A stretch of 64,000 bases of DNA from Candidatus Bathyarchaeum tardum (GTDB taxonomy: Archaea > Thermoproteota > Bathyarchaeia > Bathyarchaeales > Bathyarchaeaceae), in assembly GCA_029762755.1 (NCBI GenBank), contig JARVGH010000001.1:1-64000 (forward strand), written 5' to 3'. Positions 37,466 through 46,404 of this stretch are shown here, piece after piece. Each line of letters opens with the position of its first letter. Position 1 is the first letter of the stretch. Below the pieces are notes generated by a model. The model saw nothing but the letters and a program-made list of their open reading frames with translations. It was not told where the DNA came from and did no database searches. A program made the position numbers and the translations under genes.

Positions 37466-38643
37466 ACAGTATTTACGATACAGTTATTGTTCGTTTCAGT
37501 GGCGAGTTATGGCTCAAAAAACTTTGGACCCGAAAATATTACGAAAAAAAGCTTTCCAGAAACCTAAGGCAGACCCTGAAACATTACAACATTGAATACA
37601 CTGAACTTGTTCGAAAACACGGCAGATTCTATATGAAAACTTCTTGTGCAGTCGATGCTGCTGACAAATTGTCTCGGGTTTTTGGTGTTTCTTCCCTTTC
37701 TCCTGCAGTTGAAATTAGTTCCAACCTTGATGAAATAATTGAAAAAGGTCTACTTTTGGTAAAGCATGTACTAAAAACTGGAAACAGTTTCGCTGTAAAA
37801 TGCAAACGCGTTGGTGATCACAATTATTCTAGTTCTGACGTTCGCAAGATATTGGGTCAAAAGGTCTTGGACACTTTTGGGGATGAGCTCGGTTTATCGG
37901 TTAATCTGGGTAATCCTGACGTAGTTTTAGGGGTTGAAATCAGGGATAATCAAGCCTTTGTTTATTCACAAACAGTTGACGCTGTTGGCGGAATGCCCCT
38001 AGGGGTTCAGCCCCGAGTTATTGGTTTGTTTAGTGGCGGCATAGATTCTCCCGTTGCTTGTTGGCTGGTGATGAAACGGGGCAGCCCAGTTGTTCCTGTT
38101 TATTTTGATAATTCTCCCTTTACTGATGAAAATGTAACAAAAAAAGCCCTCAAAGTTGCAGAAGCAGTGTTTAGCTGGGCAATTGGGGGTCCACGTAAAA
38201 TGTACGTGGTTCAACACGGTGAAAACCTCAGACAAATTATGGAAACTAACCGAAAGTACACCTGTCTTTTGTGTAAACGTATGATGTATCGGGTTGCAGA
38301 ACGCCTTGCTGAACAGTTGCATGCTGAAGGAATCGTTACTGGGGAAGCCATAGGGGAACAAGCCAGCCAAACAATGACCAACTTGAGAGTCCTTAGTGAG
38401 TCAATTACAGAATATCCTGTTCATAGACCCTTGTTAGGTTTTGACAAGCACGAAACTGAAGCAATAGCTCGAAAAATTGGAACCTACAAAATCTCAACCC
38501 GAAAAGCTTCAGGTTGTGGTGCTGTTCCGTACCAGCCTTCTACAAAAGCAAAACTGGAAGACGTTCTAAAAGCCGAAGAAAAACTGGACATCCAAGGAAT
38601 GATTGGACGCTCTTTAGAGTCTGTAAAACTAGTTGAGTTGTAG
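37450..38643 (+). CDS. thiI: tRNA 4-thiouridine synthase / sulfurtransferase
   Basis: A 397-residue protein with a ferredoxin-like N-terminal domain and a THUMP domain (about 65-165) for tRNA binding. The PP-loop adenylation domain follows, starting with FSGGIDSPVACW. The CxxC in YTCLLCKRMMYR is the sulfur-transfer cysteine pair of archaeal ThiI proteins, which lack the rhodanese domain. Activity gives 4-thiouridine at tRNA position 8, and in some organisms thiazole sulfur. It starts with GTG inside the end of cysS. An opposite-strand DUF3795 frame overlaps its 3' end. Confidence 0.92.
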   Translation: MEVSLNSIYDTVIVRFSGELWLKKLWTRKYYEKKLSRNLRQTLKHYNIEYTELVRKHGRFYMKTSCAVDAADKLSRVFGVSSLSPAVEISSNLDEIIEKGLLLVKHVLKTGNSFAVKCKRVGDHNYSSSDVRKILGQKVLDTFGDELGLSVNLGNPDVVLGVEIRDNQAFVYSQTVDAVGGMPLGVQPRVIGLFSGGIDSPVACWLVMKRGSPVVPVYFDNSPFTDENVTKKALKVAEAVFSWAIGGPRKMYVVQHGENLRQIMETNRKYTCLLCKRMMYRVAERLAEQLHAEGIVTGEAIGEQASQTMTNLRVLSESITEYPVHRPLLGFDKHETEAIARKIGTYKISTRKASGCGAVPYQPSTKAKLEDVLKAEEKLDIQGMIGRSLESVKLVEL

Positions 38644-38987
38644 CTAAATCCTTTCTGTTTTTGTTTCAACCATTCTTGTGTTCCAATTTCTTTCCTTTTG
38701 ATGAGGTCGTTCTGCCTTTCTACAAGGGCATTTTTTGCTTCTTCATCATTTAGGGCTGGGTCGCGTAATTGATTGAATGTTTCACATGGGAACTCTTCGC
38801 ATAAACCGCAATGTTCTAGATGTTTCGTGTTTACAGAACAGTTGTAAAGTGGGCAACATTCAACTTTTATCATAACTGTCCAAAACGGTTTGCCCCTTTG
38901 GGTTCCGCAGCTTTTGCATTTTGTTTCTAGATGTTCACAGTTTCCACAAAAAAGTCCACAAGCTGCTGCTAAATTTGTATTCATCAT
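38484..38987 (-). CDS. DUF3795 cysteine-rich protein with an extended C-terminus
   Basis: The N-terminal 115 residues match DUF3795: ACGLFCGNCEHLE, KCKSCG, CCPLYNCSVN, LEHCGLCEEFPCETF, with many Cys pairs likely to bind metal. The family usually ends after a helix such as IGTQEWLKQKQKG. Here the frame runs on for about 50 more residues that are antisense to the 3' end of thiI (38484-38643) and have no family look. A lost stop codon or a one-base error near 38650 would explain this. Function unknown. Confidence 0.7.
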   Translation of the reverse strand: MMNTNLAAACGLFCGNCEHLETKCKSCGTQRGKPFWTVMIKVECCPLYNCSVNTKHLEHCGLCEEFPCETFNQLRDPALNDEEAKNALVERQNDLIKRKEIGTQEWLKQKQKGFSYNSTSFTDSKERPIIPWMSSFSSAFRTSSSFAFVEGWYGTAPQPEAFRVEIL

Positions 38988-39061
38988 TTGTCTCTAACCA
39001 ACTTTATTGTTAGAAAATTTAATATTATTTCCTGTTTTTTTATCTAGGAGATAGAAAACAA

Positions 39062-39487
39062 ATGAATTTTAAAGATTGTATAAATTTTGCTAACGAAAAT
39101 CCTGCAAGTTATTTAGCTACTGTTGAAGGAAACCAACAGCGAGTAAGGGGATTTTTAATGTGGTTGCTGACGAAACTGGCTTCTATTTTCATACAGGTGC
39201 CATGAAACCAATATATTCCCAGTTAAAAACAAATAACAAAGTTGAGGTGTGTTTTTATCATCAATCAGAAAATGCTGGAACTATGATGCGGGTAACTGGC
39301 ACTGTTGAATTTGTGGATGATGTGAAATTGAAGGCAAAACTGATTGAAGAGCGTCAGTTCTTAAAGGCTTGGGGGTTTCACTCCTGAGAATCCTGATGTG
39401 ATTCTTTTCCGCGTTGCTAAAGGTGAAGCCTATTTTTGGACTATGGAAACCAATTTTGACCCCAAGAAAGTAATCAAATTTGGATAA
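39062..39487 (+). pseudogene. Pyridoxamine 5'-phosphate oxidase-fold gene with two frameshifts
   Basis: Three frames join into one flavin-binding split-barrel protein. MNFKDCINFANENPASYLAT runs to GFLM. The next frame gives VADETGFYFHTGAMKPIYSQ through FLKAWGF. The last frame continues TPENPDVILFRVAKGEAYFWTMETN and stops at 39487. One base is missing near 39160 and one extra G is present in the run of five near 39373, so the overall frame is restored. Such compensating changes at base runs fit either sequencing error or old decay. Confidence 0.7.
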
Positions 39488-39549
39488 AATTGGTTTATTC
39501 GCAAAATTAGTTTGAAATATGATTATAGTTTAATTTTTGACTTTTGTGT

Positions 39550-39672
39550 TCAGGGGGTTACACAAACAGTCCACAAGGTTTCTGCTCGTTTGCAGACTTC
39601 ACATTTGTATTTTATCATATAGCCTTGCTGTTCTTCTATTTTCATTTCCAAGTTACATGTTGGACATTTCAT
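39550..39672 (-). CDS. 40-residue zinc-ribbon protein
   Basis: A very small protein: MKCPTCNLEMKIEEQQGYMI, then KYKCEVCKRAETLWTVCVTP. Two CxxC pairs separated by about 20 residues make a complete zinc ribbon with a strand-turn-strand between them. It starts with ATG behind a purine-rich region. It resembles small archaeal zinc-finger proteins near transcription or redox genes. Function unknown. Confidence 0.6.
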   Translation of the reverse strand: MKCPTCNLEMKIEEQQGYMIKYKCEVCKRAETLWTVCVTP

Positions 39673-39778
39673 TTATTTTTTCACCTCTGCCCTTCTTTTG
39701 GTTTCTAGCTTGCGCTTACTTTTCTTTTTTTCATGTTTCTCCAATATGATCCAAAAATATATACTTTAACCATATAAT

Positions 39779-39795
39779 CTATATAGGCTATATAG
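39779..39795. promoter_or_regulatory. 17-base palindrome CTATATAG-G-CTATATAG
   Basis: Two identical self-complementary octamers separated by one G, about 90 bases before the acetyltransferase gene at 39886. It could be a TATA region or an operator for that gene or for the small zinc-ribbon gene on the other strand. Confidence 0.3.
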
Positions 39796-39885
39796 TATGT
39801 GATATTTCTGTAACCCATTAATTCAACAAAAGTTTCAATAACCTATTCATAAAATACTGTTCTTTTAAGAACGGTTGATAAACTA

Positions 39886-40434
39886 ATGGATTATCCAACT
39901 CGATGGAAAACGGAATTCACTACAAAAAATGGGTTAAAAATCATTTTTCGACCCGAACAACCTGATGATACTGAAATGTTGTGGGTAATGTTTTCAACCC
40001 TTTCCAAAAAAAGTGCATCGTATCTGCTTCCTCCGTTTCCTCGAGACCGTATCGAAAACTGGACAAATGAGATCGATTATGATGAACTGTTAGCAATTGT
40101 TGCAGTGTTAACTGAGAAAGATAAAAAACGAATCATTGGTTCAACCTCATTAAAGTTTAATTCCCAAAAACCTTTGAAACACAAAGCTGAGTTGGGGCTT
40201 ACTGTTCATGACGATTACCAGAATATGGGTATCGGTAATGCTTTGCTCAAACACATAATTAATGTTGCCCGAACCAAAAAGTTGAAAAAAATTCATCTAA
40301 ACGTAAGTGTTGAAAACGACCGCGCCATTCATTTGTACAAAAAAGCAGGATTTATAACTGAAGGAACTTTGCACAAAGCAAGTTACGTCAACGGCAAATA
40401 TCGTGACGAGCATCGAATGGCCTTTTTTCTTTAA
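39886..40434 (+). CDS. GNAT family N-acetyltransferase
   Basis: A 182-residue acetyltransferase. The acetyl-CoA site appears as LGLTVHDDYQNMGIGNALLKHII (about 118-140, the V-x-x-x-x-Q-x-x-G-I-G motif A), followed by KIHLNVSVENDRAIHLYKKAGFITEGT, motif B. The N-terminal TKNGLKIIFRPEQPDD is a typical start. The substrate, whether protein N-terminus, amino acid or polyamine, is not evident. The ATG at 39886 lies after taataactg-type sequence with no strong ribosome site. Confidence 0.88.
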   Translation: MDYPTRWKTEFTTKNGLKIIFRPEQPDDTEMLWVMFSTLSKKSASYLLPPFPRDRIENWTNEIDYDELLAIVAVLTEKDKKRIIGSTSLKFNSQKPLKHKAELGLTVHDDYQNMGIGNALLKHIINVARTKKLKKIHLNVSVENDRAIHLYKKAGFITEGTLHKASYVNGKYRDEHRMAFFL

Positions 40435-40484
40435 TGCCTGCAGTAAACTGCTTTAAGTGAAGATTTCACAAATACTGGTTGACC

Positions 40485-41384
40485 ATGTCGACTATTCACA
40501 TTGCTGTTAGATCCTTTCGTAACCTTGACCCTGAAGACTTTCATCTACTGCAAGCCCTTGAACAGCAAATGAAAAATTACGAATATGCACCAAAAGACGC
40601 TATCCAAAATCAGGCACAAATTCCGTTTTCGGAGCTAGATTATCGGTTACCCCTTTTGATGAAAAAACGTTTAGTGCAAGGTTGGGGCGGAAAATATATT
40701 GGCTACCGATTAACGACAGCAGGGCATGATATTCTGGCTATCAATGCTCTTGTAACTGCCAACATAATCACAGCCCTTGGCAAGCCTTTGGGGGTTGGAA
40801 AAGAATCCGATGTTTATGAGGCACTTGCACCTGATGAAACCCCAGTGGCTTTAAAGTTTCATCGTATCGGGCGAACAAGTTTCAAAAAAACTAAACTTAA
40901 ACGAAATTATACCACAAAATACAGTTACACTCCGGACTGGCACCACCAGTCTCATATCTCGGCCAAAAAAGAATACGCTGCCCTGAAACTGTTACATCCC
41001 CAAGGAGTTTCTGTTCCCAAACCAATCATGCAAAATCGTCATGTTTTAGTTATGAGCCTGATAGAAGGTGCAGAGCTTTTTCGTAACCCTGTATTGGAAG
41101 ATGCCCACGCAACCTATGACGAGATACTAGCTAACGTGAAAATAACATACCAAAAAGTCAAAATGATTCATGGTGACCTCAGCCCATACAACATTATAGT
41201 TCAGCCAAACCAGAACATTCTGGTAATTGATTGGCCGCAAAACATTTCTCTTAAACATCCGAACGCAAAAGAATTACTAGAACGGGACCTTCGAAATGTT
41301 CTGACGTTTTTCCAACGAAAATATGACTTCAAAAACAAGTTAGAAGATGCCCTAGCTTATGTCAATGAAGACTACAAAAACTAA
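40485..41384 (+). CDS. rio2: RIO2 serine/threonine protein kinase
   Basis: A 299-residue atypical kinase needed for late small-ribosomal-subunit maturation. An N-terminal winged helix (about 1-90) with FHLLQALEQQMKNYEYAP is the hallmark of RIO2 rather than RIO1. GVGKESDVYEA is the ATP loop, ALKFHRIGRTSF has the catalytic Lys, HGDLSPYNIIV the catalytic Asp, and VIDWPQ the metal Asp. An in-frame TTG at 40479 adds two residues; ATG at 40485 is preferred. The Lsm gene faces it tail to tail. Confidence 0.93.
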   Translation: MSTIHIAVRSFRNLDPEDFHLLQALEQQMKNYEYAPKDAIQNQAQIPFSELDYRLPLLMKKRLVQGWGGKYIGYRLTTAGHDILAINALVTANIITALGKPLGVGKESDVYEALAPDETPVALKFHRIGRTSFKKTKLKRNYTTKYSYTPDWHHQSHISAKKEYAALKLLHPQGVSVPKPIMQNRHVLVMSLIEGAELFRNPVLEDAHATYDEILANVKITYQKVKMIHGDLSPYNIIVQPNQNILVIDWPQNISLKHPNAKELLERDLRNVLTFFQRKYDFKNKLEDALAYVNEDYKN

Positions 41385-41425
41385 CGTGACCTGGGCAAAC
41401 AACAAATAATCCTGTGTTATTTTAG

Positions 41426-41677
41426 TTATTTTTCAGGGGGCATGTCGACACAAATGTACAGTATGTTGTTTCCTCGTAGGAGGATGCTTCCGTAGTTGGC
41501 GGTCAATTTGTCGTTGACTCGTTCGGTTGCTTTTTCTAGTAGCACGTTCATGTGGCTGTCGCAACGGACCATGGTGCCTCGGTATTCTACTCCATTTTTT
41601 AGGACAATAGCTACGAAACTGTGCATCTGTTTGATTAACGCATTCAAAGGTTTTCTACTTGGTTCCAATGAAATCAC
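41426..41677 (-). CDS. Archaeal Lsm (Sm-like) RNA-binding protein
   Basis: An 83-residue Sm fold protein. Sm1 is VAIVLKNGVEYRGTMVRCDSHMNVLLEKA, with the D-x-H-M-N RNA-binding loop, and Sm2 is GSILLRGNNILYICVD, with the R-G dipeptide of the uridine pocket. The N-terminal helix (SRKPLNALIKQM) is normal. It forms ring-shaped hexamers or heptamers that bind U-rich RNA. A divergent region with a TATA-like ttataaaa precedes it. Confidence 0.92.
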   Translation of the reverse strand: MISLEPSRKPLNALIKQMHSFVAIVLKNGVEYRGTMVRCDSHMNVLLEKATERVNDKLTANYGSILLRGNNILYICVDMPPEK

Positions 41678-41805
41678 ACCAGTAATAGTCCTACTAACGC
41701 ATGCAACGGTTTATAAAAGTTATGAGCAACAAATAAAAAGAAGGTAGCCCCCCATGGAACAATTAACGCAAAGATCACGTTAACGACATAAAAAATTGGG
41801 TAATA

Positions 41806-42558
41806 TTAGCCCAAAATGTCCTTAAATAGGTCGTCTACTAGTTTTTGGTCCAGTTTTTCGTAAGCTTCTATACTCAAAACATCGTACCAGAAAGCGGGTG
41901 AAACATAACCATAAACTGACTTTTCCTCTTTTAGTAAATGGGGCAAAACTTCTCCCATAAAATCCAGTTCAGGATTGTCTCCTTTTAGTTGTTTCATTAC
42001 TTCAAGTAATTGGCCTTTCAATACTGAAATGCCAATACTTACTGGCTTTTTCAAAACTGGTTTTTCTTCAAATCCAATGATCTTTGAGTTATCATCTAGA
42101 CTTGCTACGCCAACTCTAACTTTGAAACCTGAAGACAATGCAACGGTGGTCCAAGCTTTGTTGCTGGTGTGGTAATCTAGTAGTTCTGAAAGGTCCATGT
42201 CTGTTACTATGTCTCCATAATACACAAGCAAGGTTTCATCTTTGTTGACTGCTCCTTGGTTGTATGCAGTTAATAATGCTCCCGCGGTTCCTTTTGAATT
42301 TGGGTCATCTTTGACGTATGTGATGTTTACTCCAAATCTGGAGCCGTCTTCAAAGTAGTTAGTTATCTGCTCTGACTTGTAGTTTACTAAAAACACCATA
42401 TCTTTAATGCCGTGACGCTTGAACAGCATAACAACATATTCTAGAAGGGGTTTTTGTTTTAGTCCCACTGGAACCATTGTTTTTTGAATATAATGAGTAA
42501 GAGGTCTGAGGCGTGTACCTTTTCCTCCACATAGAACAATTCCTTTGACTTTATCCAT
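41806..42558 (-). CDS. Sugar-phosphate nucleotidyltransferase
   Basis: A 250-residue enzyme with the nucleotide-binding signature GIVLCGGKGTRLRPLTHYIQK (4-24), LLVYYGDIVTDMDLSEL (metal Asp, about 100-116) and EKPVLKKPVSIGI. It makes NDP-glucose, NDP-mannose or similar activated sugars from sugar-1-phosphate. It has no C-terminal hexapeptide helix, so it is the short type. The start at 42558 (MDKVKG) is favoured over 42573. It may feed the glycan cluster near 9-12 kb. Confidence 0.9.
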   Translation of the reverse strand: MDKVKGIVLCGGKGTRLRPLTHYIQKTMVPVGLKQKPLLEYVVMLFKRHGIKDMVFLVNYKSEQITNYFEDGSRFGVNITYVKDDPNSKGTAGALLTAYNQGAVNKDETLLVYYGDIVTDMDLSELLDYHTSNKAWTTVALSSGFKVRVGVASLDDNSKIIGFEEKPVLKKPVSIGISVLKGQLLEVMKQLKGDNPELDFMGEVLPHLLKEEKSVYGYVSPAFWYDVLSIEAYEKLDQKLVDDLFKDILG

Positions 42559-42611
42559 TTGTAACACTACCAAAATTAAAAAGGAAAGAAGAAAATAGGG
42601 ATTTTGTTTTT

Positions 42612-42887
42612 TTAGTCTGAGCTTTCGGTTTCAATGTCTTCGATTGGTCTAGGAGGTGGAGTGGTTCCCATTGTCCAGCCAATCCATGCACCGATAGCTA
42701 ACACTGCAACGAAAGCGATCAATACTGGAACTGCAACCAAGTATAGTCTGAATGTTTGTGATCCCATGTTCCATCCAAGTAAGTCAGTTACTTCGCTTGG
42801 CCAAATCATGCTAACAGTGTAACCAAGTGCAATTATTGCACAGACCAGAAAAATAATCCATCCGATGGCTTGATCTTTACTAACCAT
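42612..42887 (-). CDS. Small two-helix membrane protein next to ahcY
   Basis: A 91-residue protein with two hydrophobic helices (IGWIIFLVCAIIALGYTVSMI and LYLVAVPVLIAFVAVLAIGAWIGWTM) joined by a loop of about 20 residues (WPSEVTDLLGWNMGSQTFRL). It has a Pro-rich, acidic C-terminal tail. Nothing identifies the function. It is read in the same direction as ahcY, 66 bases after it. Confidence 0.65.
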   Translation of the reverse strand: MVSKDQAIGWIIFLVCAIIALGYTVSMIWPSEVTDLLGWNMGSQTFRLYLVAVPVLIAFVAVLAIGAWIGWTMGTTPPPRPIEDIETESSD

Positions 42888-42952
42888 TTCTTTTATTCAC
42901 CACGATGTAGTCCATCTCTATCAGTAACCATATTATAAGCTTTATTGTTAAT

Positions 42953-44209
42953 TCAGATAGTTCCTTCATCCCATGTTGCTAGGTATTTTTTCTGTTTTTC
43001 TGTTAATTCGTCAATACTTACGCCTAAGGCTTGCAATTTCAGACCTGCAACTAACTCATCGATTTCCTGAGGAACACGATAAACCTTAATTTCTAATCCT
43101 TTGTTTTTTACCAAGTATTCAGCATTCAGGGCTTGATTTGCAAAAGACATGTCCATAACTTCAGAAGGATGTCCTTCTGCAGACGCAAGATTGACCAATC
43201 GACCTTCAGCAAGTAAATGAATTCTCTTTCCATCTTGCAAGGTATACTCTTCTAGGTTTGGTCGTAGAGTTCTTTTGGATTTGGCTATTTTTTCGAGATC
43301 TTGAATGTCGATTTCAACGTTAAAGTGGCCGCTGTTGGCAACTATGGCGCCGTCTTTCATTTTTTCCATGTGTTCCTTTCGGATGACGCTGGTGTTTCCT
43401 GTGAGGGTAACAAAAATGTCTCCAAGTTCTGCTGCTTCATCCATGGGCATTACTAGAAAGCCGTCCATTACTGCTTCCAAAGCTTTTGTTGCGTCTACCT
43501 CGGTAACAATTACTTTTGCGCCCATGCCTTTTGCTCGCATGGCTAGTCCTCGTCCACACCAGCCGTATCCTGCGACGACAAAGTATTTGCCTGCAATCAG
43601 CACGCTTGTAGCCCTGAGTATGCCGTCGATGGTGCTTTGTCCAGTACCGTAACGGTTGTCAAAGAGGTATTTTGTGTAAGCATCATTAACTGCGATGATT
43701 GGATATTTGAGGGCATTATCTTGTTCCATGGCTCGTAGGCGAATGACTCCAGTGGTGGTTTCTTCTGTTCCTCCGATTACGTTATTTATGAGATCTTTTC
43801 GTTCTTTGTGCAAGATTCCTACGACATCTGCGCCATCGTCCATGGTGACTTGGGGTTTGTAGTCCAAAACTTGGTTTATGCACCAGAAGTAATCGTCAGT
43901 AGGTTGGTCACGCCACGCATAAACGTTAATTCCTTTAGTTGCAAGGTATGCTGCCACTTCATCTTGGGTGGATAACGGGTTTGAGCCACATAATGCAACG
44001 GTTGCGCCTCCAGCTTTAAGGGTTAACGCCAAAACTGCAGTTTCTTTGGTTACATGCAAACAAGCCCCAATGGTAATTCCTTTCAGGGGTTTTTCTTTCT
44101 CAAATCTGCTTCTGATTTGAGCCAAAACAGGCATATGTTCTGTTGCCCATTCAACAAGTAATGCTCCTTGAGGAGCCAAGTTTATGTCTTTAACTTTGTA
44201 ATCTGCCAT
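42953..44209 (-). CDS. ahcY: S-adenosylhomocysteine hydrolase
   Basis: A 418-residue enzyme that splits S-adenosylhomocysteine into adenosine and homocysteine. NAD binding is shown by [19 protein letters not shown] and VATGNTSV-like [10 protein letters not shown]. The catalytic stretch [11 protein letters not shown] and [18 protein letters not shown] match the archaeal enzyme, and [20 protein letters not shown] is the C-terminal signature. SAH removal is needed for the methylases and radical SAM enzymes elsewhere in this genome. Its parvulin neighbour is unrelated in function. Confidence 0.94.
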   Translation of the reverse strand: MADYKVKDINLAPQGALLVEWATEHMPVLAQIRSRFEKEKPLKGITIGACLHVTKETAVLALTLKAGGATVALCGSNPLSTQDEVAAYLATKGINVYAWRDQPTDDYFWCINQVLDYKPQVTMDDGADVVGILHKERKDLINNVIGGTEETTTGVIRLRAMEQDNALKYPIIAVNDAYTKYLFDNRYGTGQSTIDGILRATSVLIAGKYFVVAGYGWCGRGLAMRAKGMGAKVIVTEVDATKALEAVMDGFLVMPMDEAAELGDIFVTLTGNTSVIRKEHMEKMKDGAIVANSGHFNVEIDIQDLEKIAKSKRTLRPNLEEYTLQDGKRIHLLAEGRLVNLASAEGHPSEVMDMSFANQALNAEYLVKNKGLEIKVYRVPQEIDELVAGLKLQALGVSIDELTEKQKKYLATWDEGTI

Positions 44210-44306
44210 AATAAATCGCCTTTCTACTTGTCACTAACTTTTTGCTCAGTATTATATGGTTGTTACGGTATACCCAGCAAAAAAATAAGAAGAAAAGTAA
44301 CCGCAG

Positions 44307-44582
44307 TTACTCGAGCCGCTTGATTATATGATATCCAAACTGTGTTTTGACGATTCCCGAGATTTGTCCTTTTTCTAATGCAAAGGCTGCTGTCTCGAAT
44401 TCTTTGACCATTTGTCCTCTTCCAAAGGTTCCTAGGTCTCCACCACGTTTTTTGGAGGGGCACTGGGACACGTCTTTTGCGATGGCTGTGAATTTTTCGC
44501 CTTTTTTAAGTCGTTCTAGGACTGCGTTTACTTCTTTTTCTGTTTTTACTAGAATGTGTGCACAATGAACTTTGTTTGACAT
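44307..44582 (-). CDS. Parvulin-type peptidyl-prolyl isomerase
   Basis: A 91-residue single-domain parvulin. VHCAHILVKTEKEVNAVLERL, FTAIAKDVSQCPSKKRGGDLGTFGRGQMVKEFETAAFAL and TQFGYHIIKRLE carry the catalytic His pair, the conserved Cys/Asp and the C-terminal strand. It is cytoplasmic, like the thaumarchaeal Pin-type proteins, with no signal peptide. The start at 44582 is chosen over 44600, as the family begins at this Met. Confidence 0.9.
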   Translation of the reverse strand: MSNKVHCAHILVKTEKEVNAVLERLKKGEKFTAIAKDVSQCPSKKRGGDLGTFGRGQMVKEFETAAFALEKGQISGIVKTQFGYHIIKRLE

Positions 44583-44754
44583 AACAGAAACTAAATCCAA
44601 GACAGTTTATAACAATTATGGGTTGGCTGTTTCTGTGATACTGTTAAGTTAAGTTACCTAGCTTCTAATTGTGGCAGCTAATAGAAACGTTCATGTTCCT
44701 GCAAACAATTTACAAACTATTTAAAGAAAAAACTACAGTATTTGTGATGTGAAA

Positions 44755-44832
44755 TGGTGCATGGATCGGGATTTGAACTCTCGAACTTCCGCTTAGTAGG
44801 TGGGTGCTCAATCCACGCTAAGCAATCCATGC
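44755..44832 (-). tRNA. tRNA-like gene with weak inner helices (possible decayed tRNA)
   Basis: On the minus strand the acceptor helix GCATGGA (5' end 44832) pairs perfectly with TCCATGC, followed by A and an encoded CCA (44755-44757). TT at positions 8-9, a D-arm with GCTT/GAGC, and a T-loop TTCAAAT with CCCGA are present. The length of 75 bases suits a type I tRNA. The remaining helices are poor: the standard anticodon position gives loop CTACTAA with only three of five pairs, and the T stem has two to four pairs. An alternative fold puts a good stem GTGG/CCAC around TTGAGCA (anticodon GAG, Leu), but it leaves no room for a D-arm. No amino acid identity is assigned. Confidence 0.5.
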
Positions 44833-45049
44833 ACAACTTTCCTGCTTTTAGGTACCCTTGTTTAAGATTTTGTTGAACCAGTTGCTCGACGATTATTTTT
44901 GATTCCATATATTTCTGCAGCAAAAACTGACAATAACAAAGTGAATTTTTTTCTTTTTCTTAGTTTTCGGCTCGCGATTACAGGGAATTTTCAACATTCC
45001 AAATTGCTGAAACAATCAGCTGTCGGATTCTTTCAAGATTTATTGAAGT

Positions 45050-45859
45050 TTACAGATTAACACCAAAACCCATTTCTTCATCTATTTTTACTGTATAAAC
45101 AATTTTTTGGTTAGCACATGACAAGCAATTGCAATCGCCATTTGTAATATGCTTTAACCCAAACATTCTTCCACTATTTGTTCGGTAAATTCGCGGTTCA
45201 ATCATCTTTAGATATGTATCATCATTTCTTTCAAAAAATCGAAATATTGCGTATGAGCATAAATCTGCAAGTTGTAGCATCGTTGTATCTTTGCATCGGG
45301 CAAAATATGGTATGTCAACAATATTAGCTAGATATCCATACCTTGTTCCTTCTTCTTGGAAGGTATCAAGAAGCTGTTTATATTGTTCTTCGCGATTTTT
45401 ATCAATAATTATCAATCCCTTGTTACCGTATCCTGTCCTTTTACTACGTTGGGTTCGGTATCCTTCCACTAGAAAGGTATTGAATCCAGAAATTACTTCC
45501 TCGAAAGTGCTACTACGATCTTCATAAGCATTTTTTGCGCTTTCTATTCCTAATACTGCCCCAAAAATTGCTATTTTTGGAAATTTTTCATTTTGTATTA
45601 TTTCATACAATTCTTTTAAAAGTGCCATCCGTTTTTCTTTAGGAAAATTTCTATATCTTTTCTTGCCCGAATGAATTTCGGTAGCATGAAAAATCATTGG
45701 AATTTTAATTTCAGGGAAATATTTTCTCTGTATTTCAACAAGTTTTTTTCTCAGATTTTCTATTTCAAACTCGTATACACCTATACCTGCAATGACAAAA
45801 TGATTATGTTCAGCCCATGAAGATGGGTCACCTGATTCATCTAGATACAGTAAATACAT
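45050..45859 (-). CDS. DUF3800 protein
   Basis: A 269-residue protein with the DUF3800 start YLLYLDESGDP, in which the D-E-S-G acidic site resembles an RNase H-like active site. FHATEIHSGK follows, then ALLKELYEIIQ, LIIIDKNREEQYKQL and a late acid motif QLADLCSYAIFRFFE. DUF3800 genes are often found in mobile or defence loci and the fold suggests a nuclease, but no activity is proven. It stands alone between the tRNA-like gene and the riboswitch region and is AT-rich, consistent with acquisition. The C-terminal CNCLSC may bind a metal. Confidence 0.8.
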   Translation of the reverse strand: MYLLYLDESGDPSSWAEHNHFVIAGIGVYEFEIENLRKKLVEIQRKYFPEIKIPMIFHATEIHSGKKRYRNFPKEKRMALLKELYEIIQNEKFPKIAIFGAVLGIESAKNAYEDRSSTFEEVISGFNTFLVEGYRTQRSKRTGYGNKGLIIIDKNREEQYKQLLDTFQEEGTRYGYLANIVDIPYFARCKDTTMLQLADLCSYAIFRFFERNDDTYLKMIEPRIYRTNSGRMFGLKHITNGDCNCLSCANQKIVYTVKIDEEMGFGVNL

Positions 45860-46404
45860 AATAAATTAGTAAGGCGACCGAGTACAAGAATGTTATCCTG
45901 TAGCGAACCGTTTTGGACAGCTCTCTCGATCACAATTAAATCACTACTATTAGTTTAGATTTAAAGTTTACTAATTTTTAATATACGTGATGATTTGTGA
46001 TATATTATAGGTTAACAATTACAATCATCTTTTAATTGATTTTCTCTTTTTAGTAATAATAACAAAAATAATGCTGCATTAGATGATGAAATTAATTATG
46101 ATAAAAAGTTTTGTAATTACCATAATATTTAGTATCTTGATTGAAATGATCAAACTCGCATTTTTTTCTTTCCGCTTTGCTGAGCAAGTTCTTAATAGCG
46201 AACTTTCAATTGAACAGAAAATTACTGACACTCTTACTGATAATACAATAAATGTAAAAAATTTATCCAGACCTGAATTAATGCAATTTCTAGAAAGAAA
46301 GCTTGAAAGAAAAAGTTGGGAAAGCCAACCCTCCGTTTTTAATGGATCCAAAGATCATGGGTAACAGTATCTGTTTCTGTTAATGTTTAAATATAAAGAG
46401 CTTC
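45860..46404 (+). other. AT-rich stretch with one weak small frame
   Basis: The only candidate gene in this 545-base stretch is 46083-46364 (+), 93 residues: an N-terminal hydrophobic helix then NSELSIEQKITDTLTDNT and LMQFLERKLERKSWES. It may be a small membrane protein, but a frame of similar length exists on the other strand and no ribosome site is clear. A TATA-like gtttaaatataaag near 46386 probably drives the riboswitch transcript. Confidence 0.3.

Noticed and set aside
46079-46351. Minus-strand 90-residue frame at 46079-46351
   Set aside because: It is complementary to an equally weak plus-strand frame, has low complexity and no ribosome site.
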